64,000 bases of DNA. It comes from VXNE01 sp965200505 (GTDB taxonomy: Bacteria > Pseudomonadota > Gammaproteobacteria > Pseudomonadales > Azotimanducaceae). The position numbers and the translations under genes were made by a program. The DNA is taken from assembly GCA_965200505.1 (NCBI GenBank), contig OZ241343.1, positions 930,001-994,000 on the forward strand. Direction: 5' to 3'. The notes below the pieces were generated by a model, which saw nothing but the letters and a program-made list of their open reading frames with translations, was not told the DNA's origin and searched no databases. Below, piece by piece: positions 17,613 to 26,728 of this stretch (within the stretch, counting starts at the first letter, position 1; each line of letters opens with the position of its first letter).

Positions 17613-17966
17613 CTAGTGCGACGGTGGCGGCAGCGGCACTGGCGCCGGATCTTCGCCGAGATAGAGGATGCGCGTGGCCCACGTGTAGTCGGACTCCATC
17701 GCCATCAACCCCACCAGCACCAGCAACGCGCCCGGCGGCACCAAGATGGCGGTGATGAGGGCCACCCGCTCCCAGCGCATGTGCATGAAGATGGCGACGA
17801 TGAAGCCGGCCTTCAGCATCATGAACACGATGATGAGCGTCCAGCGCAGATAGCCCTGGAAGCCGGCGTAATCGACCATGTAGGAAAAGGCGCTGAAGAC
17901 GAACAGCAGCGCCCAAATCCAGAAGTAAACCGAGATCGGATGTTGTTGGCCTGTTCCTGCTGCCAT
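17613..17966 (-). CDS. Cytochrome c oxidase subunit IV-like small membrane subunit
   Basis: 117 residues with three membrane helices and a Pro-rich C-terminus, matching the prokaryotic cytochrome c oxidase subunit IV family. Helix 2 contains the typical MLKAGFIVAIFMHM stretch. It lies 8 nt downstream of the subunit III gene and closes the oxidase operon. The ATG at 17966 is the natural start. Its role is probably assembly or stability of the oxidase in the inner membrane. Confidence 0.85.
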   Translation of the reverse strand: MAAGTGQQHPISVYFWIWALLFVFSAFSYMVDYAGFQGYLRWTLIIVFMMLKAGFIVAIFMHMRWERVALITAILVPPGALLVLVGLMAMESDYTWATRILYLGEDPAPVPLPPPSH

Positions 17967-17974
17967 GACTGCCC

Positions 17975-18640
17975 CTACCAGAGATAGAAGAATGCGAAGA
18001 TGAAGACCCAGACGAGATCGACGAAGTGCCAATACAGGCCCGTGATCTCCACGATGTCGTAGCCCTGCTGCTCGTAGTGGCCACGCCACACCTTCCAAGC
18101 GACGATGGCCAGATAGACCACCCCGGCGGAGACGTGCAGGCCGTGGAAGCCGGTAATCATGAAGAAGGCCGAGCCGAACTGCGGCGCGCCCATGGGGTTG
18201 CCCCACGGCCGCACGCCTTCGTCGACGATGAGCTTCGTCCACTCGAACGCCTGCATGCCCACGAAGGACGCGCCGAGGATGGCGGTGATGACCATCAGCA
18301 GCGCCGCCGGCCCCCGCCTGCGCCGATAGCCCATGTTCACGGCCATGGCCATCGTGCCGCTCGACGTGATGAGGATGAACGTCATGATGGCGATGAGCAG
18401 GAGCGGCACCGGCACGCCGAACGCCTCCAGCGCGAACACTTCGCTGGGGTTCGGCCACGGCTCCGCGGTGGTCATCCGCACGGTCATGTACGCCGTGAGG
18501 AAGCAGGTGAAGATGAACGTGTCAGAGAGCAGGAAGATCCACATCATCGCCTTGCCCCAGGGCACCCCCCGGAACACTTCGATGTCTGCGGCCCAGTCCT
18601 CCACGACCTGGAGATTGCGCAATCCGGTTGCTTCAGCCAT
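17975..18640 (-). CDS. ctaE: Cytochrome c oxidase subunit III
   Basis: 221-residue haem-copper oxidase subunit III family membrane protein, shorter than the seven-helix mitochondrial type and closer to the five-helix form. Family features are WIFLLSDTFIF near the N-terminus and GFHGLHVSAGVVYL and YWHFVDLVWVFIF in the last helices. It lies between ctaD and the subunit IV gene. It supports proton uptake and stability of subunit I. Confidence 0.93.
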   Translation of the reverse strand: MAEATGLRNLQVVEDWAADIEVFRGVPWGKAMMWIFLLSDTFIFTCFLTAYMTVRMTTAEPWPNPSEVFALEAFGVPVPLLLIAIMTFILITSSGTMAMAVNMGYRRRRGPAALLMVITAILGASFVGMQAFEWTKLIVDEGVRPWGNPMGAPQFGSAFFMITGFHGLHVSAGVVYLAIVAWKVWRGHYEQQGYDIVEITGLYWHFVDLVWVFIFAFFYLW

Positions 18641-18737
18641 CCGGTGTTTGGCTCCTTTCAACGCCGCCCCAAGCCCCGGCCCCAACGCATCGGACGCGAT
18701 GCGCTCGGCCGGCAGGCGGGCGATCAATAATGGTTGT

Positions 18738-20486
18738 TCAAGCGTCAGACCGCGGCGCGGCCTGCGGCACGGTCTGCGGCACAAAATCGTCTTCGGCGCC
18801 GGGCACGCTGTAGTCGTAGGCCCAGCGATGCACCGTGGGAAGTTTGTTGTCCTCCCAGTTGCCGTGGCGCGGCGGCGTCTCCGGCGTCTGCCACTCCAGC
18901 GTCGTGGCCTTCCACGGGTTGTGGCCCGAATCCTTGCCGCGATAGTAGCTGTAGATCAGGTTCCAGAGGAACACGATCTGGAAGACGCCCACGATCAACG
19001 CCGCGATGGTGATGCTCTGGTTCAGCATCTCCACGGACGAATCGATGATGGCCATTTCGCCGTTGGCGAAGTAGCGGCGCGGCACACCGACGAAGCCGAG
19101 GTAGTGCATGGGGTAGTAGATGATGTAGGTGCCGAGGAACGTCACCCAGAAGTGGATGTGCCCCAAGGTGTCGTTCAGCATCTTGCCCGTCATCTTCGGA
19201 TACCAGTGGTAGATGGCGCCGAAGATGACCAGAATCGGTGCCACGCCCATCACCATGTGGAAGTGGGCGACGACGAAGTAGGTGTCCGACAACGGCACAT
19301 CGACGATGACGTTGCCGAGGAACAGCCCGGTGATGCCGCCCATCACGAAGGTGATGATGAAGGCGATGGCGAACAGCATCGGCACCGTGAGGTGGATGTT
19401 CGCCCGCCACAGGGTGAGCGTCCAGTTGTACACCTTGATGGCCGTCGGCACCGCGATGATGAGCGTGGTGGTGGCGAAGAAGAAGCCGAACCACGGGTGC
19501 ATGCCGGAGACGTACATGTGATGCGCCCAGACGATGAAGCTCAGCACGCCGATGGCCACGATGGCCCACACCATCATGCGGTAGCCGAAGATGTTCTTGC
19601 GGGCGTGGGTGCTGATGAGGTCCGACACGATGCCGAACGCCGGCAAGGCGACGATGTACACCTCCGGGTGCCCGAAGAACCAGAAGAGATGCTGGAACAG
19701 GAGCGGGCTGCCGCCGCTGTAGTCGAGCGTCTCGCCCAGGGACGAGACGGCCGGCATGAAGAAGCTGGTGCCGATGGTCTTGTCCAGGATCATCATGATG
19801 GCGCTCACGAACAGCGCCGGAAACGCCAGCAGGCCGAGCACGGTGGCGATGAAGATGCCCCACACGGACAGCGGCATGCGCATGAGCGTCATGCCGCGGG
19901 TGCGCGCCTGCAGGATGGTGGTGACGTAGTTGAGGCCGCCCATCGTGAACGCCACGATGAAGATGGCGAGCGAGCCCAGCATGGTGAGGATGCCCCAATC
20001 CACGCCCGGCGTTCCTTCAAGGATGGCCTGCGGCGGATAGAGCGTCCAGCCGGCGCCCGTGGGGCCGCCGGGCACGAAATAGCTCGCCAACAGGACGATG
20101 ACGGACAGGAAGTAAACGTGGTAGCTGATCATGTTGACGAAGGGGAACACCATGTCCCGCGCGCCGCACATGAGCGGAATGAGGTAATTGCCGAAGCCGC
20201 CGAGCAAGAGCGCCGTCAGCAGGTAGATCACCATGATCATGCCGTGCATGGTGATGAACTGGTAGTAGGCTTCGGGATCGATGAAGTCGAACGTGTCCGG
20301 GAAGCCCAGCTGCAGCCGCATCAGCGCGGACAGCGCCAGCGCCACCAAACCGACGCCGATGGCCGTGATGCCGTACTGGATGGCGATGACCTTGTGGTCT
20401 TGGCTGAACCAGTATTTCGTGATCCAGCTATGGGGGTGATGGACCTCCATCGCCTCCTGATAGGGGACTTGCGCTTCAACGGCCAT
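18738..20486 (-). CDS. ctaD: Cytochrome c oxidase subunit I (aa3/caa3 type)
   Basis: 582-residue catalytic subunit with about 12 membrane helices. Key sites are visible: low-spin haem His in ITMHGM, the CuB His and cross-linked Tyr in GHPEVY, the two further CuB His in AHHMYVSG, and the two haem His in VAHFHMV. The GHPEVY motif with the tyrosine identifies an A-family oxidase. The gene lies 71 nt downstream of ctaC. It reduces O2 to water and pumps protons in the inner membrane. Confidence 0.96.
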   Translation of the reverse strand: MAVEAQVPYQEAMEVHHPHSWITKYWFSQDHKVIAIQYGITAIGVGLVALALSALMRLQLGFPDTFDFIDPEAYYQFITMHGMIMVIYLLTALLLGGFGNYLIPLMCGARDMVFPFVNMISYHVYFLSVIVLLASYFVPGGPTGAGWTLYPPQAILEGTPGVDWGILTMLGSLAIFIVAFTMGGLNYVTTILQARTRGMTLMRMPLSVWGIFIATVLGLLAFPALFVSAIMMILDKTIGTSFFMPAVSSLGETLDYSGGSPLLFQHLFWFFGHPEVYIVALPAFGIVSDLISTHARKNIFGYRMMVWAIVAIGVLSFIVWAHHMYVSGMHPWFGFFFATTTLIIAVPTAIKVYNWTLTLWRANIHLTVPMLFAIAFIITFVMGGITGLFLGNVIVDVPLSDTYFVVAHFHMVMGVAPILVIFGAIYHWYPKMTGKMLNDTLGHIHFWVTFLGTYIIYYPMHYLGFVGVPRRYFANGEMAIIDSSVEMLNQSITIAALIVGVFQIVFLWNLIYSYYRGKDSGHNPWKATTLEWQTPETPPRHGNWEDNKLPTVHRWAYDYSVPGAEDDFVPQTVPQAAPRSDA

Positions 20487-20557
20487 CGGCTCTCTCCTTC
20501 ATTACCCCAAAACGCCTCAAACGCCTGCCTTTCCCGACATTCCCGACGCCATTCGGA

Positions 20558-21910
20558 TCAGAGCGTGTTGATGTAGGCGACGACGTCGTTGATCGCCTCG
20601 TCGCCGTGCAATTGCTTCGACATGAGCACCATCTGGCGGCCCAAGGTGTCCTCCATCAGGTGCCCACGCACACCAGCGCGGAAGTTGTGCAACTGCTGCG
20701 CCAAGTACCAATCCGTCATGCCCGCCAACCGGGGCGCCAGCGTGCCGTGGCTGCCGCTGCCGTCCCCGCGGTGGCACACCACGCAGCCGACATAGAGATC
20801 GGCGCCCCGCGCCACGTCGCCGGTGACGGTGTGCGGCGCCGGTTCGTCCGGCAGGGAATGGATGTAGGCGATGACGTTCTCCACCGCGGCTTCATTGAAG
20901 AGCGTCGCCACCATCGGCGCCATCTGCTGGCCGTATTCGTCGTCTTCGTGGGTGCCACGCATGCCGCGCTTGTAGGCGTCTAGCTGGCGGCGCAGATACC
21001 AGGCGCTCTGGCCCGTGAGCTTCGGCGCGTTGAGCGCGACGTTGCCCTCGGCGGCATTGCCGTGGCATGCCGCGCACACCACATAGGCCGCCTGCCCGGC
21101 CGCCACGTCGCCGGCCGGCCGCGCCAGCGTGTCGCCAAACGTCTGCTGGCTGGCCAACCAGGCGTCGTAATCTTCCTTTTCGTCCACCTCCACCATGCCG
21201 CGCATGGTGTGGTGGCCGACGCCGCACAGCTCCGCGCACAACACTTCGTAGGTGCCGGCCTTCGTGGGCGTGAACCACATATAGGAGATCATGCCGGGCA
21301 CCGCATCCATCTTGGCGCGGAACTCCGGCACGTAGAAGTCGTGCAGCACGTCCTTGGAGCGCAACAGCGCCTTCACCGGCCGGTTGATGGGCAGGTGCAG
21401 CGTCGCCTGCGCGATGAGCACGTCGTCGTGGCTGGTGGGATCTTCCGGGTCTAGGCCAAAGGGGTTGTCGGCGGTGATGCGGCGCGCGTCCGCGGCGCCG
21501 AGCAGGCCGTCTTCCCCCGGCAGCCGGTAGCTCCAATTCCACTGCTGGCCGACGATTTCGATCTGCGCCGCTTCGTCCGGGACATCCACGTACTCCTCCC
21601 AAACGATGAGCCCGGGCGCCAACATGCCGACCACGCCCACGGTGGTGACGATGGTGAGAATCCACTCGAGGCGCTTGTTCTCCGGCTCATAGGCGGCGCG
21701 CTGACCCTCCTTGCGGCGGTACTTCCACACGGCATAGACCATGAACAGCCCGACCAGCACGAAGGCGATGCCGCAGATCCAGAACGTGACGAACACGGCA
21801 AAGTCGATGTTGCCCCAGTTCGACGCGATGTCCGTGAACCACCAAGGGCTCAGCATGTTGAACACGACCGAGCCCAAGACGACGATGAGCAGGATGATCG
21901 CGGTGGTCAT
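20558..21910 (-). CDS. ctaC: Cytochrome c oxidase subunit II fused to two cytochrome c domains
   Basis: 450 residues. There are three N-terminal hydrophobic segments, then the cupredoxin domain with CuA ligands His190, Cys225, Glu227, Cys229, His233 and Met236 (CAELCGVGHHTM). Two cytochrome c domains follow, with CxxCH at 279-283 and 376-380. Ordinary caa3 subunit II has one c-haem; a dihaem tail is less common. The ATG at 21910 overlaps the stop of the upstream thioredoxin-like gene (ATGA). Electrons would pass from c-haems to CuA. Confidence 0.94.
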   Translation of the reverse strand: MTTAIILLIVVLGSVVFNMLSPWWFTDIASNWGNIDFAVFVTFWICGIAFVLVGLFMVYAVWKYRRKEGQRAAYEPENKRLEWILTIVTTVGVVGMLAPGLIVWEEYVDVPDEAAQIEIVGQQWNWSYRLPGEDGLLGAADARRITADNPFGLDPEDPTSHDDVLIAQATLHLPINRPVKALLRSKDVLHDFYVPEFRAKMDAVPGMISYMWFTPTKAGTYEVLCAELCGVGHHTMRGMVEVDEKEDYDAWLASQQTFGDTLARPAGDVAAGQAAYVVCAACHGNAAEGNVALNAPKLTGQSAWYLRRQLDAYKRGMRGTHEDDEYGQQMAPMVATLFNEAAVENVIAYIHSLPDEPAPHTVTGDVARGADLYVGCVVCHRGDGSGSHGTLAPRLAGMTDWYLAQQLHNFRAGVRGHLMEDTLGRQMVLMSKQLHGDEAINDVVAYINTL

Positions 21911-22563
21911 GGTGTCGCGGCTCCCAAGCGCTGCTCGTTTTGGTGAGGGGCAAGCCCCTCGCGCCGCGCTCCTCCGCGGGGGGCAAGCTCCGCCGCTGCG
22001 CGAGGCGCGTCAAAGGCATTCGACGTCATGGCTTTCCTTACTTCAGGTTGCGCCGATTCGGGTTCGACCAAGGCCGCCAAGCGCACCTTGATCCCGTTGA
22101 TGTCCTTGGCGACGGGGCCCCGCTGCACATGGCGAACGATGCCGTCTGCCCCCACCAAGAATGCGGCGGGCAGCGCCTCGACGCCGTACATTGTCGCAGA
22201 TTCCGCGGCGGTGTCGCTAGCCATCGGATAGTTGGCGTCCATGCTCGAAAGCATCCGCCGCGCCGCCTCCGGCGTGGGATCGACGTTGACGCCGATCACC
22301 TCGAAGCGGTCCCGCGGGTATTGCTCGCGCAACGCGGCCAACGCCGGCAGCGCTTCCCGGCACGGTGCGCACCATGCGCTCCAGAAGTCGATGTAAAGCA
22401 CTTTGCCGCGATGCGCCGCGAGCGTCACGCGCTGGTCCGGCGCCACCAACGACGGCAGCGCGAACGCCGGCGCCACCGCGCCCGGCGCGAGCGCCGCCGC
22501 GGCCGCCGGCCACGCCAACAGCTGCAGCGCACACGCTGCGCTTGCCTTGCCAATCCTCCCCAA
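21907..22563 (-). CDS. TlpA-like thiol-disulfide oxidoreductase, first gene of oxidase operon
   Basis: 218 residues, starting with a hydrophobic Ala-rich export signal and continuing into a TlpA/ResA thioredoxin fold with active site WCAPC. Its stop overlaps the ctaC start by 4 nt. TlpA-type reductases keep the CuA-site cysteines of subunit II reduced and help copper delivery, so a role in CuA assembly is a reasonable inference. Start TTG at 22563 is chosen because AGGAAAGG lies 6 nt upstream. The last 40 residues are low-complexity and may be read-through into former spacer. Confidence 0.8.
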   Translation of the reverse strand: MGRIGKASAACALQLLAWPAAAAALAPGAVAPAFALPSLVAPDQRVTLAAHRGKVLYIDFWSAWCAPCREALPALAALREQYPRDRFEVIGVNVDPTPEAARRMLSSMDANYPMASDTAAESATMYGVEALPAAFLVGADGIVRHVQRGPVAKDINGIKVRLAALVEPESAQPEVRKAMTSNAFDAPRAAAELAPRGGARREGLAPHQNEQRLGAATP

Positions 22564-22802
22564 AACGCGCCTTTCCTGCCGCGGCCCGCCACAGTGCGAG
22601 GATGATGCGCGAAATCCGCGGGCTTCGCAAACCCCCGCGAACGCGCCGGCTTGATGGCGCCACTCAACGCCACGCGGCAGCGCCGGCGGCCATCGGGAAA
22701 AGGCACCGGCGGCCATCGGAAAAAAATGTCGTTCGATGCCTATTGCTTTCAGATTTCCTTTAGGGCATTGTTTGCGCGCCTGCAACAGACCAACCGGTGG
22801 CT

Positions 22803-23282
22803 ATGGACTTCAAGACATTTCGAGACAACGCGTCGGGGGCGAAGAAAGGTTTGCTCCAGCGACGCAAGGACGTTGGCAACCGCATCAGTGCTTTGGAGCG
22901 CGATGTCGGTTCAGCCAAGGAGGAGCTGGCCCGCATCGACGCCGAGATCTCCGCGATGGATGCGTTTGAATCCGCGGTGGCCGGCATTCCCGCCGGCGCC
23001 CCGAAGCGCGGTGGGCGGCCGCCCGGCAAGCGTGGCAAGCGAGCCAAGGCCCGCAAGACGGGGCGGATCGGCCGCAAGTCCGTACGCCGGGTGCAGATCG
23101 TCGACATCATCAAGGAAGCGGGTGCCGCAGGCATCGGCCGCGGCGAAATCATCGCCGCGCTGCAAGCCAAAGGCGACCGCATCGACACCAATTCCGCCAA
23201 GCAGTCCGTGAGCAACGTGTTGGCGACGATCAAGAAGTCCGGCGAAGTGGGCTACGCCGACAACAAGTACAAGGCGTCGTAA
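22803..23282 (+). CDS. Predicted DNA-binding protein: coiled coil, AT-hook-like linker, winged helix
   Basis: 159 residues. The N-terminal third is a charged coiled coil, the middle is a basic linker with an AT-hook-like core (GGRPPGKRGKR), and the C-terminal third is a predicted winged helix (IVDIIKEAGAAGIGRGEI... VSNVLATIKKSGEV). The C-terminal part resembles winged-helix domains found in phage and regulatory proteins. I do not recognise a named family. A GTG two codons upstream is an alternative start. It stands alone beside tRNA-Gly, and nothing in context gives its target. Confidence 0.72.
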   Translation: MDFKTFRDNASGAKKGLLQRRKDVGNRISALERDVGSAKEELARIDAEISAMDAFESAVAGIPAGAPKRGGRPPGKRGKRAKARKTGRIGRKSVRRVQIVDIIKEAGAAGIGRGEIIAALQAKGDRIDTNSAKQSVSNVLATIKKSGEVGYADNKYKAS

Positions 23283-23423
23283 CGGCACTTTGGGGGCGGG
23301 CGGTGCCCACGATGGGCGCCGCCGTCCTGCATTTCCCGGCAAATTGACGCGGCGCGATCTGCGGCGGGCCGCACCTATCCGCATGTCGAACGACGTTTGG
23401 CAGCGGAAACCGTGTGAAGGACA

Positions 23424-23499
<76 letters not shown>

Positions 23500-23546
23500 C
23501 CAAGCACCCTATTCTGCACAAAACCCACGGTGAAGGGAACCACACC

Positions 23547-24245
23547 GTGAAGGTTCCGCGCTTGCCGCATGGCCAATCGCTGTCGCCGCAGGTCGCCATC
23601 GCCACGCAACGCCGGCTCGCGGCGCGCGTGTCGCTCACGCCAACCGCCGGCGACGTTCGCCATGTCGCGGGGCTGGATTGCGCTTTCACCGCGGAGCGCG
23701 CCTTCGCCGTCGTCGTGGTCTGGGACGCAAAGGCGCAAAGGATGGTCGAAGCGCGGGGGGCGAGCGCCAAATTCCGCTTTCCCTACATTCCCGGGCTGCT
23801 TTCCTTCCGTGAAGCCGCGGTGTTGCTGCGGGCGCTCAGGAAGGTGCGCCACCGGGTGGATGCACTGATGTGCGACGGCCAAGGCATTGCCCATCCACGG
23901 CGCTTTGGCCTCGCCTGCCACCTCGGCGTGGTGGTCGGCATCCCCGCCTGCGGGGCGGCCAAGTCCTTGCTGGTTGGCGAACACGGGAACTTGGGGCCGG
24001 CGCGCGGCGCCACGGTTCCGCTCACGCATCGGGGTGAGCGCGTGGGCACCGTGGTGCGCACCCGCGACGCCACGCGGCCGATCTACTCAAGCCCCGGGCA
24101 TTTGTGTTCCATTTCGCAAGCCGCCACGCTCACCTTGAAGTGCGGCACAGGCTATCGAATGCCGGAACCGACACGTCTCGCAGACCGTTGGGTGGCGATG
24201 CTGAAGCGGGGCGAGATCACCCAACGCGGCTTGAGCGCCCTGTAG
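23547..24245 (+). CDS. nfi: Endonuclease V (deoxyinosine 3' endonuclease)
   Basis: 232-residue DNA repair nuclease that cuts one base 3' of deoxyinosine. Catalytic elements are present: the Asp in AGLDCAF, the Glu in PGLLSFREA and the Asp in CDGQGIAHPRRFG, the last being the family signature. GTG at 23547 follows GAAGGGAACC. It is divergent from and 47 bp away from tRNA-Gly. Length is normal for the family. Confidence 0.95.
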   Translation: MKVPRLPHGQSLSPQVAIATQRRLAARVSLTPTAGDVRHVAGLDCAFTAERAFAVVVVWDAKAQRMVEARGASAKFRFPYIPGLLSFREAAVLLRALRKVRHRVDALMCDGQGIAHPRRFGLACHLGVVVGIPACGAAKSLLVGEHGNLGPARGATVPLTHRGERVGTVVRTRDATRPIYSSPGHLCSISQAATLTLKCGTGYRMPEPTRLADRWVAMLKRGEITQRGLSAL

Positions 24246-24344
24246 CACCCAGCCACTTCTCGGCCGGCACCCAACCGTGGTGGACAGGCGCCGACCTTGC
24301 AGGTAGCTTCGCCAGCCCATCAACGCGACACAGGGGAAGCTGCC

Positions 24345-25535
24345 ATGACGAGGCCTTTAGAGGGTGTCCAAGTGATCGACGCGGGCATGCTCGTGCAGGC
24401 GCCGCAAGCGGCGGCGTTGCTTGCCGACATGGGCGCTCAAGTCATCAAGGTGGAACTGCCCGGCTTCGGCGACCAGGCCCGTTTCATTCCACTTTCCGCG
24501 GAAGATTTCCGCAGCGCGTACTTCACGGCATGCAATCGCGGCAAGCGCAGTTTGACGTTGGATTTGCGCACCGAGACCGGCGCAAACATCTTCAAGCGGC
24601 TTGCCAACACCGCGGACGTGGTGGTGAGCAACTTCAAACCCGGCACGATGGAGGCTTGGGGGCTCGGTTACGAACATCTCGCCGCCACCAATCCAGGCAT
24701 CATTTGGGCGGCCGGCAGCACCTTCGGCCCGTTGGGGGCGGACGCGCACCGGGAAGGCGCAGACCTCGCCGGCCAAGCGGCGGGCGGGCTCATCAGCACC
24801 ACTGGACGCGATGGCGACCCGCCCACGCCCGTGGGTGTGACCATCGCCGACCACATCGGTTCCCTGAACATGGTTGCCGGCATCCTCGCCGCCCTCCACG
24901 TCCGCCACGGCACCGGGCGGGGCCAAAGGGTGGAAGTTTCCCTGCTCGGCGGCCAAATCTGGGCGCAGGCGGCCGAATACTCCCACTTCCTGCTCACCGA
25001 CCAAGTGCCTGGCCGCGCCAACTACGGCCACCCCCTGCTGCCGGCGCTGTACCGCATCTTCCCCACCGCCGATGGATGGATCGGCCTCATCGGCATGCCT
25101 CCAGACACCTTGGACGCCTTCTTCACCGCCCTGGGCCAACCGGAACTGGCCTTGGACGAACGATTGCGGCAGACACTACCCACGCCGGCAACCATGGCAT
25201 GGCTCGCAGGCATCGTGGAAGCCGCCTTCAAGACCCAGACGACGGCGCATTGGTGCGCCGCCCTCGGCGAAGCGGGTGTGCGCTACGCGCCGGTGCGCGA
25301 CTACCGGGAAGTGGCGGCCGATCAAGGCGCTTGGCAAAACGGCTACTTCGCCGAAGCCCAAGACGCGGACGGCAAGACCCATCGCGTGGTGGGAACGCCC
25401 ATCCGCATGAGCGCCACACCCCTCGCCCCAGCGGCCACGGCACCAGCCCTCGGCGAGCACACAGACGAGATTCTCCAAGAAGCGGGCTACGCGGAAGCGG
25501 AGATCGAGGCGTTCCGCAAGGCGGGGGTGGTGTAG
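24345..25535 (+). CDS. CaiB/BaiF family (family III) CoA transferase
   Basis: 396 residues, the expected length. Starts with RPLEGVQVIDAG and includes GADVIKVE-like (GAQVIKVELPG), NRGKRSLTLDL and the segment GVTIADHIGSLNMV, whose Asp is at the position of the catalytic aspartate that carries the acyl-CoA intermediate. The ATG at 24345 follows CAGGGGAAGC. Family III enzymes move CoA between carboxylic acids; the substrate here is unknown because no degradation pathway genes are adjacent. Confidence 0.92.
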   Translation: MTRPLEGVQVIDAGMLVQAPQAAALLADMGAQVIKVELPGFGDQARFIPLSAEDFRSAYFTACNRGKRSLTLDLRTETGANIFKRLANTADVVVSNFKPGTMEAWGLGYEHLAATNPGIIWAAGSTFGPLGADAHREGADLAGQAAGGLISTTGRDGDPPTPVGVTIADHIGSLNMVAGILAALHVRHGTGRGQRVEVSLLGGQIWAQAAEYSHFLLTDQVPGRANYGHPLLPALYRIFPTADGWIGLIGMPPDTLDAFFTALGQPELALDERLRQTLPTPATMAWLAGIVEAAFKTQTTAHWCAALGEAGVRYAPVRDYREVAADQGAWQNGYFAEAQDADGKTHRVVGTPIRMSATPLAPAATAPALGEHTDEILQEAGYAEAEIEAFRKAGVV

Positions 25536-25624
25536 CGAGAGCGCCAGTTGTGCCCAAGGCTCCGGGGACTGATAGAATCCCGTTCGCCGCCCCACGTTGG
25601 TGGCGAGGCGGCGATCGCACCGTT

Positions 25625-25715
25625 GGAGAGGTGGCCGAGCGGCTGAAGGCGCTCCCCTGCTAAGGGAGTATGGGTTGATAGCTCATCGAGGGTTCGAATC
25701 CCTCCCTCTCCGCCA
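25625..25715 (+). tRNA. serX: tRNA-Ser(GCU), CCA encoded
   Basis: 91-nt class II tRNA. Acceptor GGAGAGG pairs with CCTCTCC, discriminator G, encoded CCA. Anticodon stem CTCCC/GGGAG encloses CTGCTAA (anticodon GCT), the long variable arm is TATGGGTTGATAGCTCATCGA and the T arm is GGGTTCGAATCCC. A TAGAAT element lies about 46 nt upstream. It marks the left edge of the accessory region. Confidence 0.97.
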
Positions 25716-26311
25716 ATGACACCCGTAACGAATTGATTTTACTGAATAATCAAAAACGGCCGAGTTGCCTTGCCATGATAGAGCCGAAAACGAGGGGGCT
25801 TCGCCACGCCACCGGCAGTGGGCTGGAAAATTCGCCCCTCGACGTGCGTTCAAGGCTACGGGAGACTTCTCGCTAGCAATAGCCGCACGGACGCTAGGGT
25901 GTACAACCCTGCCTGCCGGTCGCGGTCTCCTTCCTTCATGGCGGCAAGGTCGTCCGCCGTCACGGGTTCATCGTCGTAGGGAATCGCACGGCGGCGCTTT
26001 CAACTTCCGGCGCTTGGTAATCATGTTGGTATGCCGCCAGCCCTTGTTAGCTCTAAGCCGCTTTCCACGATCACCTTGGCCAGCATTGGCCCGTCCCATA
26101 GCAAGACATTGGCTCGGTGATCTTCGGGGTTTGCTTTCTCGCAAGCATCTTTGCCCGCATCGTCAAAAGGTTATCTTGGAACGTCTTATCAGTATGGACA
26201 CGCCCCTCTTCCAATGCCTTGACTTGCGAACGAATTTAAGGGACTTCGCGCAGAGTGTTGCGCGTTCCCGGCCCAACATGGTGCTGAATTGGGGAGGCCA
26301 AACCGTGTCTA
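25716..26311. other. Gene-poor stretch downstream of tRNA-Ser
   Basis: No convincing gene on either strand. A 200-codon plus-strand frame (25765-26367) is Arg/Pro/Ser-rich with no recognisable pattern and is rejected. On the minus strand, 25856-25999 encodes a short peptide with an antitoxin-like stretch (AIPYDDEPVTADDLAAMKEG), but it is preceded by an in-frame stop and has no start, so it may be a gene remnant. No tRNA-Ser 3'-end repeat or integrase was seen. Confidence 0.5.
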
Positions 26312-26485
26312 CTAGAACCAAGGGGCGGTTTGCTGCCCAATATTGGCCCATTGAGCCCAGTTCTTGATGTTGCTCAAGCGGGCTTCAATCAGCTTCTTCG
26401 CTTCCGTTGGGCCGCCGGCTTCCACGGAGATTTTCTGCGGGGTTGACGTGCCTTCGACTCTAACACGGGCATAGTAGGTGGCCAT
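26312..26485 (-). CDS. Small 57-residue protein, unknown function
   Basis: ATG at 26485 is preceded by GGAG with an 8-nt gap. The product begins MATYYARVRVEGTS and contains QKISVEAGG and AKKLIEARLSNIKNW, ending QQTAPWF. The mix of beta-like and amphipathic helical segments looks protein-like. It resembles small proteins I associate with mobile elements, but I cannot name a family. It is on the same strand as, and downstream of, the NHLP peptide gene. Confidence 0.55.
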   Translation of the reverse strand: MATYYARVRVEGTSTPQKISVEAGGPTEAKKLIEARLSNIKNWAQWANIGQQTAPWF

Positions 26486-26680
26486 TGCAAGTCTCCGTAT
26501 CGGTTTGGCACCGGCTCTCCCTCGACGGGAAGCGGATTAGGGCCGACAGTAGCTCGCCTCGCTGGTCGCGTCAACGCCACGTTGCGCCCAAAGGCCCGGG
26601 GACGCATATTCAGGCGGCGGCAATCCCCAAGGGGTGGGGGCGAAAGCGGCCCAAGCGCGCTTCCTGTGCCTCTGGGGCAT

Positions 26681-26703
26681 GAAGGGGTGACTGGCACCCC
26701 TTC
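26681..26703. repeat. Perfect 9-bp inverted repeat with 5-nt loop
   Basis: GAAGGGGTG, loop ACTGG, CACCCCTTC. It lies 25 bp downstream of the NHLP peptide stop (minus strand), so it could end that transcript, although no T-run follows on the minus strand. A REP-like dispersed palindrome is the alternative. Confidence 0.5.
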
Positions 26704-26728
26704 CCGATTGACGCGGCGCAGCCCGGTC

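Noticed and set aside
18333..20576. A 747-codon plus-strand frame opposite the oxidase genes
   Set aside because: Shadow of ctaD and ctaE; very high His/Asp/Arg content and no motif.
25856..25999. Short minus-strand frame with antitoxin-like residues
   Set aside because: Preceded by an in-frame stop with no start codon; at most a remnant.
26163..26351. 62-codon minus-strand frame overlapping the 57-residue ORF
   Set aside because: Overlaps a better-supported ORF in another frame, with no separate ribosome-binding site and no family pattern.
25765..26367. A 200-codon plus-strand frame after tRNA-Ser
   Set aside because: Low-complexity Arg/Pro/Ser product, no ribosome-binding site, and a more protein-like small ORF lies on the other strand.
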